Of a stretch of DNA of 64,000 nt, positions 53,661 to 62,800 are shown piece after piece; the first letter of the stretch is position 1; the number at the start of each line of letters is the position of its first letter. Origin of the DNA: Deltaproteobacteria bacterium (GTDB taxonomy: Bacteria > Desulfobacterota > Dissulfuribacteria > Dissulfuribacterales > DYLC01); the NCBI GenBank assembly GCA_028695735.1, contig JAQVIJ010000002.1, forward strand, positions 145,752-209,751, written 5' to 3'. The translations under genes and the position numbers were made by a program. Below the pieces are notes generated by a model. The model saw nothing but the letters and a program-made list of their open reading frames with translations. It did not search any database and was not told the origin of the DNA.

Positions 53661-54954
53661 GCGCATTCCTTCTCAAGATGACCTGCAGTGGCTTTTACTG
53701 CTGCTTGGAGGCCTAAAAAGTGCCTTTGCAGAGGAGGTTTATAATGCTCAAACAGCGCAGCTCACTTTGTTTCACCATGACTCACCCTTGACTCCAGAGC
53801 TCTTGCAGCAGTCCCTTCAGGGGCATCGCAGTTTATGGTTTTATCCCATAGATGAGAATATGCAGGCATGTATTTTATTATTGCGCTATTATATCAAGCC
53901 TTCGCAAGCCACTCTTGACGCATATATGCAGACTACTCTTCTTCAGTCTGCTATTCATCATGTAAATATCTTACTTCATCATAATATTGTCAGTTATCTT
54001 GTGCAAAATGATAAGATATCCCTTTATTTATATATCTTTCTTGCTGCTTCAGCTCATTTTTTAATGCTGCGTGAGATAGCCATAAGACTCGTAAATACCC
54101 TTCCATTGCCCAAGTCAGGCATTGCTATTACGCCTTTTTTATATACAGAACCTCGAGGATTGCATTGGCAGGAAAGCGCTGTACCCATACCTTTAACTCA
54201 AAACAGCATAGACGGCACATATCGTTTCTTTTTATGCACACAAAGACAGGTTGTCCATGAGGATCAAATAGCCCATCTCAGGCGCATCAAACGCCAGGAA
54301 CTGGCCGTTATTCGAGAGTTCATAGGAAAAGGGCCGTGGGCCAGGGCCGATTTCAGCCCAAAGAGAATGAAAACGGGTGATGATATTTCGCGCCTGCAAG
54401 ATGCCTGTGGTGTGATACGGCATTTGACCACAAAGGCACAGCATGGTCGCAGGCTTACTGAGGAGGAAAGGCGTGTGCTCTATTATACCATTGGTTTTTT
54501 GAGCCATGAGGCCATGCATCATATCCTATCCTTATGTCCTGACTATAAACCCAAGACAGTAGATAGGCAGCTTGCCAATCTCTATGTGCGGCCCATAAGC
54601 TGTCCTCGCATCAGAGAGCTGCTTCCTGGCCTTACTTCTGCCATGGATTGCCATTGCGTATTTGATCCAAGGCATTTACAATTGGGTAGATACCCATCTC
54701 CTCTGCTACATGTGCAGCCGGAGTTGGTACCCAGCATGGATAAGCGTTATTCTGCTGCCTATGCCACATCCAAGGAGATAGGCCAGAGGTATCTTACGGT
54801 GCTTCAGGAATTGCAGGCAGTAGCGGAAGAGCTAAATGTGTTAAAAAGGGAATTGATTGTCTCATTAAAGGCATGTTCCAGGCCCTTTGTAAGGGTTGGG
54901 GATATAGAGTTTAGTTTGAATGAAGATGGAGATTTAAAAATAAAGAATTTATAA
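53608..54954 (+). CDS. Primase-polymerase-like protein lacking catalytic motifs, next to cas1
   Basis: 448 residues, not assigned to a family with certainty. The C-terminal 200 residues look like the accessory domain of CRISPR-associated and TOTE-type archaeo-eukaryotic primases: YYTIGFLSHEAMHHILSLCPDY, LYVRPISCPRIRELLPG and MDCHCVFD, giving a four-Cys set (C-x22-C-x13-C-x-C) fit for Zn or Fe-S, then YPSPLLHVQPE. The N-terminal half has the same order of strands as a primase core (LWFYPIDENMQA; KISLYLYIFLAASAHFLMLREIAIRL; GLHWQESAVPIPL), but the DxD and the catalytic His-x-Trp/hydrophobic motif are not there. Overlaps the cas1 start by one base, so it is translated with the adaptation genes. 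ATG at 53608 chosen; 53617 is possible. Confidence 0.5.
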   Translation: MNTMTETASPYSSPRIFERIPSQDDLQWLLLLLGGLKSAFAEEVYNAQTAQLTLFHHDSPLTPELLQQSLQGHRSLWFYPIDENMQACILLLRYYIKPSQATLDAYMQTTLLQSAIHHVNILLHHNIVSYLVQNDKISLYLYIFLAASAHFLMLREIAIRLVNTLPLPKSGIAITPFLYTEPRGLHWQESAVPIPLTQNSIDGTYRFFLCTQRQVVHEDQIAHLRRIKRQELAVIREFIGKGPWARADFSPKRMKTGDDISRLQDACGVIRHLTTKAQHGRRLTEEERRVLYYTIGFLSHEAMHHILSLCPDYKPKTVDRQLANLYVRPISCPRIRELLPGLTSAMDCHCVFDPRHLQLGRYPSPLLHVQPELVPSMDKRYSAAYATSKEIGQRYLTVLQELQAVAEELNVLKRELIVSLKACSRPFVRVGDIEFSLNEDGDLKIKNL

Positions 54955-55988
54955 TGGCTACGCTATACTTAGTTGAACCACAGACAATAGTTCACAAGGA
55001 TGGTGGCAGATTGATTATTAAAAAAGATGGGACTGTGCTGCAAACTGTTCATATAACCAAACTGGAACAGGTAGTGGTAGCAGGGCCTGTTATGTTTACT
55101 CATGCTGCCATTCAAACTCTACTCAATGAAAATATAGACACAATCTTTACCAATAGATTTGGCAAATACTATGGCAGACTTGAAGGACCTGAAAGTAAAA
55201 ATATATTTTTGCGCAAGGAGCAATTCAGGCGTCATGATGATGCACAGTTTGGGTTAAGTTTTACAAAGTCTGTAGTCTGTGGTAAGCTTAGAAATCAGCG
55301 CACTATACTTGCGCGCATTCAAAAGAATCACAAGATTGATCTTGCACAGCCCATAGCCATTCTTTCTCGCTTGATTGATAGCGCAAAAGAGGCCTTAAAT
55401 CTGGATGCCTTGCGTGGTTATGAAGGCCAGGGCTCTGCCATCTATTTCAAGGCATGGGGTCAGGGTATAAAATCAGAACACTTTTCCTTTACAGGTCGCA
55501 CTCGAAGGCCTCCCAAAGACCCGATAAATGCCCTGTTGAGCTTAGGCTATACCTTTCTTTCCCATACTATTGCCAGGGCTGTGAGTATAGCAGGTATTGA
55601 TCCCTATCTTGGCTATCTACATTCATTAGAATATGGTAGGCCAAGTCTTATCTTAGATCTAATGGAGGAATGGCGGCCTGCGTTAATAGATTCCTTTGTA
55701 TCAAGCATGATAAATCTCAATGTAATTAAATCAGATGATTTTCAAAAAGGAGAAATAATCAATCAAGATGATACAGATGATCACAATACTTCTGAAGCTA
55801 TCTATTTAACATCAACAGGATTTAGAAAATTTATTGGTCAATATGAGCGTAGAATAAATGAAAAAGCTACATATCATTTAGATGGTATGGAGCGAACATA
55901 TCGAGATATAATACTTTGTCAAGTGCGTCATTTTGTTCAATATATAAAGGGAGATGTTAAAGAATATATGCCATTTTTAATTAAATAG
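54954..55988 (+). CDS. cas1: CRISPR integrase Cas1
   Basis: 344 residues. N-terminal beta domain (TLYLVEPQTIVHKDGGRLIIKKDG), then the helical active-site domain with the catalytic Glu in LRGYEGQGSAIYFKAW, His in GYLHSLEYGRPSL and acidic LDLMEEWRPALIDSF. Complete metal site, so spacer integration should work. Not fused to reverse transcriptase or Cas6. Start overlaps the upstream stop as TAATG. Confidence 0.97.
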   Translation: MATLYLVEPQTIVHKDGGRLIIKKDGTVLQTVHITKLEQVVVAGPVMFTHAAIQTLLNENIDTIFTNRFGKYYGRLEGPESKNIFLRKEQFRRHDDAQFGLSFTKSVVCGKLRNQRTILARIQKNHKIDLAQPIAILSRLIDSAKEALNLDALRGYEGQGSAIYFKAWGQGIKSEHFSFTGRTRRPPKDPINALLSLGYTFLSHTIARAVSIAGIDPYLGYLHSLEYGRPSLILDLMEEWRPALIDSFVSSMINLNVIKSDDFQKGEIINQDDTDDHNTSEAIYLTSTGFRKFIGQYERRINEKATYHLDGMERTYRDIILCQVRHFVQYIKGDVKEYMPFLIK

Positions 55989-55996
55989 TTTAAGCC

Positions 55997-56275
55997 ATGT
56001 ATTTTTTAATTTCATTTGATATAACCAGCAACAAGCGTAGGCGTATAGTAGTACGATATTTATTGAATTATGGCAAAAGAATACAAAAGAGTGTATTTGA
56101 ATGCCATGTTACAGAAAAAATTATGGAAACTATGGTTGGTGAGTTAGCTAAACTTATTGAGCATAGGGAAGATAAGATAAGATTTTGGCAGATATGCAAA
56201 GATTGTATTGAAAGGGTTGAAGTTGTTGGATGGGGTGATATTTCTTTAGAGGATGATGAATTTTGGGTGGTATAA
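55997..56275 (+). CDS. cas2: CRISPR adaptation protein Cas2, first copy
   Basis: 92 residues with the ferredoxin-like start MYFLISFDITSNKRRRIVVRYLLNYGKRIQKSVFEC, ending WVV. Dimer that bridges two Cas1 dimers. Starts 8 bp after cas1. Directly abuts the second cas2. Confidence 0.94.
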   Translation: MYFLISFDITSNKRRRIVVRYLLNYGKRIQKSVFECHVTEKIMETMVGELAKLIEHREDKIRFWQICKDCIERVEVVGWGDISLEDDEFWVV

Positions 56276-56569
56276 ATGAAGCCAACTAAGTCATATTTTA
56301 TCGTAATGTACGATATATCTGATTCAAAGCGTTTACGCCATGTAGCAAAGATAACTGGAAAATATCTCAATCGTGTGCTTTATAGTGTATTTGAAGGAGA
56401 ATTGACTGATAAACAGCTTTTCAATCTACAGCAGGAAATCAAAAATCATATAATGCTTGAAGATGACAGTGTGATTTACTTCAAACTTTGTCCAGAATGT
56501 GTTACTAAAATTCACACGAGAGGCAGAAGGATCCCTGTGCAGTTAGACAAGGATTTTATTGTGGTATAA
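56276..56569 (+). CDS. cas2: CRISPR adaptation protein Cas2, second divergent copy
   Basis: 97 residues: SYFIVMYDISDSKRLRHVAKITGKYLNRVLYSVFEGELT keeps the Cas2 first strand (D in YDIS) and arginine-rich helix, and the chain ends DFIVV. It differs from the first Cas2 at most positions. Its ATG follows the first cas2 stop with no gap, so both are made together. Could form heterodimers or serve another array. Confidence 0.92.
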   Translation: MKPTKSYFIVMYDISDSKRLRHVAKITGKYLNRVLYSVFEGELTDKQLFNLQQEIKNHIMLEDDSVIYFKLCPECVTKIHTRGRRIPVQLDKDFIVV

Positions 56570-56719
56570 TATTTTTGCTCTTTGACAATTTATAAATTTT
56601 TTCTACAGCATACTTGGCTTGTTGCGCAACTATATGGTAACTTATTGATTTTACTTGTTTTTTTATTATTGGTTAGCTGAAATAAAAAGCAATAATTTCA
56701 ATAAGTTACAGAATGGGGC

Positions 56720-56748
56720 TTGTATTTTATGCCAAAAGCTGTTATAAT
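56720..56748 (+). promoter_or_regulatory. Promoter of the CRISPR array
   Basis: -35 TTGTAT (56720-56725), spacer of 17 nt, consensus -10 TATAAT (56743-56748). Predicted transcription start near 56755, about 55 nt before the first repeat. Orientation agrees with the 3' ATTAAGAC handle of the repeat. Confidence 0.75.
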
Positions 56749-56759
56749 AGTTGAGGTTA

Positions 56760-56793
56760 GCGAAAACACGCATATACTCCTCGATGTTTTCGC
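56760..56793 (+). promoter_or_regulatory. Leader RNA hairpin before the first repeat
   Basis: Perfect 9-bp inverted repeat GCGAAAACA (56760-56768) and TGTTTTCGC (56785-56793) with a 16-nt loop, inside the transcribed leader. Could be a protein site for integration or an RNA hairpin protecting the 5' end. Function inferred only from position. Confidence 0.6.
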
Positions 56794-56810
56794 ACAAAAA
56801 AAGATGTAGG

Positions 56811-59800
56811 ATTCGAATCACTTGACCCGATTAGAGGGGATTAAGACACTTTAATAATCTTAAACATTTTACCTAATTCATTATTCGAATCACTTGACCC
56901 GATTAGAGGGGATTAAGACGTGGTGACTGCATTACTGCAATCCCCTCGACATAAAATTCGAATCACTTGACCCGATTAGAGGGGATTAAGACAATAAATT
57001 ACTTATATAATCAATAACTTCTGAAGGTAAAGATTCGAATCACTTGACCCGATTAGAGGGGATTAAGACTCTGTGCCGATGTAAATCCGATAATGCCCGT
57101 GTTCTATTCGAATCACTTGACCCGATTAGAGGGGATTAAGACCCTTTTTTTTATTTTATTACGACTGGCGTCGTATATTCGAATCACTTGACCCGATTAG
57201 AGGGGATTAAGACCCACATTATGCCAATACGTGTAATTCATTTCACTCATTTTCATTCGAATCACTTGACCCGATTAGAGGGGATTAAGACTCCATCTGC
57301 CATACTGATTTCCAGTTTCGTCTATATTCGAATCACTTGACCCGATTAGAGGGGATTAAGACATTTTCTCTTTTTCTGTTAAATCATCGTCAATGGTATT
57401 CGAATCACTTGACCCGATTAGAGGGGATTAAGACTAAACAAAACATGTTCTTGTGTCCCAGACCATATTAATTCGAATCACTTGACCCGATTAGAGGGGA
57501 TTAAGACGGTATTTTCTTTTAGAAAATTAAGTGCTATCTCCATATTCGAATCACTTGACCCGATTAGAGGGGATTAAGACCGCAATAGCGTCCATTCTCT
57601 GTTCCTCTGTTAATGAAATTCGAATCACTTGACCCGATTAGAGGGGATTAAGACCCGCCCCCAGTCGGGGGTAGGGCTTTTCAGTTCGTATTCGAATCAC
57701 TTGACCCGATTAGAGGGGATTAAGACGCATACATCTTACCTAATGATTGGAATATATTTAATTCGAATCACTTGACCCGATTAGAGGGGATTAAGACTAT
57801 ATACTGCTCATAATCTATTTCTTTCATTTTTTATATTCGAATCACTTGACCCGATTAGAGGGGATTAAGACTCTCTGATAACGGCTTTCGTGTTATCAAA
57901 CAAGAAGATTCGAATCACTTGACCCGATTAGAGGGGATTAAGACTATTGTGAGCTTTCATGTTTACACATAGCTCACAATTCGAATCACTTGACCCGATT
58001 AGAGGGGATTAAGACGATAGCTTTGTAATCCACCTTGTCACTTGGTTTACATTCGAATCACTTGACCCGATTAGAGGGGATTAAGACCTACCTCCGCTTG
58101 TTGTTGTTTGGCTTTAATGGTTATTCGAATCACTTGACCCGATTAGAGGGGATTAAGACAAATGCTCATATGTGTCTTTGTTAACCTAACCTTTCATTCG
58201 AATCACTTGACCCGATTAGAGGGGATTAAGACTATCCTTGAAAACTCATGTGTAATGACCATAACATTCGAATCACTTGACCCGATTAGAGGGGATTAAG
58301 ACAGTAACAAACTTATAAGGTTTTTTCATGATTTCTTATTCGAATCACTTGACCCGATTAGAGGGGATTAAGACGCAGATATGAGGACGCCCGGCACATG
58401 TTGGAGTGGATTCGAATCACTTGACCCGATTAGAGGGGATTAAGACGATTGTAAAGGCAAGCCTTGATGTCGCTTGCCGTTGAATTCGAATCACTTGACC
58501 CGATTAGAGGGGATTAAGACCTTACTAAACCTGGAAATGTTCTTTCAAAAATTTTAGTAATTCGAATCACTTGACCCGATTAGAGGGGATTAAGACATAT
58601 GGCCAATAAATCTCATGCACTGTGAGCTTGTGATTCGAATCACTTGACCCGATTAGAGGGGATTAAGACCATCAAAAACAATACTGTAAAAACACTTATC
58701 GTTCAATTCGAATCACTTGACCCGATTAGAGGGGATTAAGACTAAGCTCATGAGCTTTTTCTCGGGCTTCAAGAGAAATTCGAATCACTTGACCCGATTA
58801 GAGGGGATTAAGACACAAGAAATGATGATATAATAAACCTGCCATACCCAATTCGAATCACTTGACCCGATTAGAGGGGATTAAGACCCGAGCGGGTCAT
58901 TGTCGTTGGCGTAATCCTTGCGTATTCGAATCACTTGACCCGATTAGAGGGGATTAAGACAGATAGACGGGGCGGCGGCCGTCACATGTAGCGATACATT
59001 CGAATCACTTGACCCGATTAGAGGGGATTAAGACGGAACAGGGCAAACATCCACCTCTCGCTGTAGGATTCGAATCACTTGACCCGATTAGAGGGGATTA
59101 AGACAAATAAAATTCAGTTATCCCTTTACTGTATAATACTATTCGAATCACTTGACCCGATTAGAGGGGATTAAGACTCAACACCTTAAACATAATTTTC
59201 TGATACTGATATTCGAATCACTTGACCCGATTAGAGGGGATTAAGACTTTGTAATAGTTTTCTCTATTGCTTGCTCATATGTGCATTCGAATCACTTGAC
59301 CCGATTAGAGGGGATTAAGACATTCAACGCCTGTTTGCGTGTCTTAAAATCAGACTCATTCGAATCACTTGACCCGATTAGAGGGGATTAAGACCCAGAC
59401 CACACCTCTTTTATCTCCTTAAGTATGTATTCGAATCACTTGACCCGATTAGAGGGGATTAAGACATTTTACCATCAGAAGACACAACCCTTGCGCTCTT
59501 ATTCGAATCACTTGACCCGATTAGAGGGGATTAAGACTTGTGTTTCATGTTCTTAATCCCCTTTCTTGTTTTTATTCGAATCACTTGACCCGATTAGAGG
59601 GGATTAAGACGCTCAAGGCTTCTAATGGTAACAACGCCTTTCTTGAATTCGAATCACTTGACCCGATTAGAGGGGATTAAGACGCAACAAGATGGACAGG
59701 CGTGCCGTCATCAAGATTCGAATCACTTGACCCGATTAGAGGGGATTAAGACAAAGATATTTAGGTCTTCCTTTCACGATAAACCCATTCGAATCACTTG

Positions 59801-62800
59801 ACCCGATTAGAGGGGATTAAGACATTATTTCAACATACAACATAACCCTAAAAATATCAATTCGAATCACTTGACCCGATTAGAGGGGATTAAGACACAT
59901 GCGGGGTTAAACTTAAAATAGTGAATTGATTTAATTCGAATCACTTGACCCGATTAGAGGGGATTAAGACACTCTTCCACTTTTATTTCATGCTCATTGA
60001 AAAAATTCGAATCACTTGACCCGATTAGAGGGGATTAAGACGCCTTGCGCATTAAGTTTATTTTCTGAAATAATCTCATATTCGAATCACTTGACCCGAT
60101 TAGAGGGGATTAAGACATTTTATAATCCTTGTTTTATAAATTTATTTCAAATTCGAATCACTTGACCCGATTAGAGGGGATTAAGACTCATTAGTTTCGT
60201 TGATAAGTACTTTCATACAGATTATTCGAATCACTTGACCCGATTAGAGGGGATTAAGACGATCTGGATATCCAGGTCGAGAGAGCCATCAATATTTTTA
60301 AATTCGAATCACTTGACCCGATTAGAGGGGATTAAGACATCAATCCAGAAGCCCTTGTCTGTATGTGGTGTAAATTCGAATCACTTGACCCGATTAGAGG
60401 GGATTAAGACGTGAATCAAAAGTATATTCAATAGATTCACCATTAAATTCGAATCACTTGACCCGATTAGAGGGGATTAAGACCTAGTTATAAGTATGCC
60501 ATTTCACACCATGGCATGATATAAAATTCGAATCACTTGACCCGATTAGAGGGGATTAAGACTATTTTTCAAGAAACAATGAGAACCCATCGCAAATTCG
60601 AATCACTTGACCCGATTAGAGGGGATTAAGACGGTTAAAAATTTTTCAATTTTTTCAAACTCTTCTATTCGAATCACTTGACCCGATTAGAGGGGATTAA
60701 GACGCTTTCAACAAATCAAAACTATCCGAAACAAGAATTCGAATCACTTGACCCGATTAGAGGGGATTAAGACTTTATAAAGTTTACCATTCTTAAGCGT
60801 AACCATATGGATTCGAATCACTTGACCCGATTAGAGGGGATTAAGACTTGGTGGTATCCACAATGACTTCATCATGAATTATTCGAATCACTTGACCCGA
60901 TTAGAGGGGATTAAGACCGACAGAGTCAGGAGCTTTGTCCAACTCATCGAGGATTCGAATCACTTGACCCGATTAGAGGGGATTAAGACTCTCTTGTTGG
61001 GACAACAAACGAGCAAGCATCTGTTCGAATTCGAATCACTTGACCCGATTAGAGGGGATTAAGACTGCCCAAGAAATCTTGATTATCATAATATTCTCTC
61101 CAGCATTCGAATCACTTGACCCGATTAGAGGGGATTAAGACGTTGCTCTTGTTTTGGGAGCAATTTCGGTGTTAATTCGAATCACTTGACCCGATTAGAG
61201 GGGATTAAGACCATGTCTAAGTCTGAGTCACCTCCGACCTCTTCAATGATTCGAATCACTTGACCCGATTAGAGGGGATTAAGACATAATTATGCCATGC
61301 CAATAAGTCTTTTGTCTCAATATTCGAATCACTTGACCCGATTAGAGGGGATTAAGACACCAGTCAAAATAAAACCATGATACCACGGGTCTTTATGCAT
61401 TCGAATCACTTGACCCGATTAGAGGGGATTAAGACAACTTTATAGCCATTTTTTTAGAATAGCCGAAAAATGTTATTCGAATCACTTGACCCGATTAGAG
61501 GGGATTAAGACAACACCCGAAGAGGACATATAACCACGCCATATTGATTCGAATCACTTGACCCGATTAGAGGGGATTAAGACCATATTTTCTCAGTCTC
61601 TAAATTCATTTCAAAAAAATTCGAATCACTTGACCCGATTAGAGGGGATTAAGACACGGGCATAGTTTGAATAATTACGGTCTGGGTGCAATTCGAATCA
61701 CTTGACCCGATTAGAGGGGATTAAGACCAAGAGAATCACGACCGCAATACTCAACCTTGCCCAAATTCGAATCACTTGACCCGATTAGAGGGGATTAAGA
61801 CACTTATCACTCTAACGTTGCACGGTGACAACTCACATTCGAATCACTTGACCCGATTAGAGGGGATTAAGACAAAAGGCTCCGTTGAAACTATTAAAGC
61901 CAAATCAACATCTGATTCGAATCACTTGACCCGATTAGAGGGGATTAAGACCTCAACGTCCATGACTAAATGACTTAAATAATAAATTCGAATCACTTGA
62001 CCCGATTAGAGGGGATTAAGACCTTTTATCATTTTAATCCACCTCCCCAACATATGCCCATTCGAATCACTTGACCCGATTAGAGGGGATTAAGACAGGT
62101 GTCACGTCAGGGGTAGGCGTCACGTCAGGGGTATTATTCGAATCACTTGACCCGATTAGAGGGGATTAAGACCTGAACTGTTCCCGTTGTAACATTAACC
62201 AAATCTAATTCGAATCACTTGACCCGATTAGAGGGGATTAAGACACAATTAAAATCCTCTAAATACTGTTCATAATCAATTCGAATCACTTGACCCGATT
62301 AGAGGGGATTAAGACGTAGAGCTTGAAAACTCTACCCTCTTCCCACAAGATTCGAATCACTTGACCCGATTAGAGGGGATTAAGACTCAAAGAAAAGTGC
62401 CGATTTAGTGAAAGGAATTTATATTCGAATCACTTGACCCGATTAGAGGGGATTAAGACGTTTTTGTGACTCCGATAACTTTGACCTCCATTGTAATTCG
62501 AATCACTTGACCCGATTAGAGGGGATTAAGACACTTCATTGATATGCTCAAAGATAACCTCGAGAGCCTCATTCGAATCACTTGACCCGATTAGAGGGGA
62601 TTAAGACTCTCTTGTGTCTACCAATTCCACCATTTGGGCATTATTCGAATCACTTGACCCGATTAGAGGGGATTAAGACGGGTTTCAGGCGGTTGAAACG
62701 TCGTTCCAGGGTTAATTCGAATCACTTGACCCGATTAGAGGGGATTAAGACAATTTGATACTTTTAATCGTGACAAAAAACAAATCAAATTCGAATCACT

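Larger units (their letters stand above)
56570..56810 (+). promoter_or_regulatory. CRISPR leader
   Basis: 241 bp between cas2 and the first repeat, AT-rich. It begins with GCTCTTTGACAATTTATAA, common at such leaders. It contains a 10-bp palindrome GTTGCGCAAC (56621-56630); a perfect 12-bp inverted repeat (GTAACTTATTGA at 56637-56648 and TCAATAAGTTAC at 56698-56709); a promoter; and a hairpin just before the first repeat. The array promoter and the cas2 side mark this as the leader end, so spacers nearest 56848 are the newest. Confidence 0.85.

Noticed and set aside
56582-56610. TTGACA at the start of the leader as the array promoter
   Set aside because: No acceptable -10 at 16-18 nt; the TTGTAT/TATAAT pair at 56720 is far better.
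56671-56700. Third copy of the cas6/cad1 upstream block inside the leader, reversed
   Set aside because: Only about 12 AT-rich bases match (TTATTGCTTTTT), not enough in such sequence.
56811-56847. TTCGAATC at the repeat 5' end equals the T-loop of both tRNAs in the window
   Set aside because: Only eight bases and a self-complementary core; the rest of the repeat does not resemble a tRNA, so chance is the simpler reading.
60874-61973. ORFs of 62 and 65 residues within the array (track lines at 60874 and 61776)
   Set aside because: They translate the CRISPR repeat (repeated HLTRLEGIKT) and random spacers.
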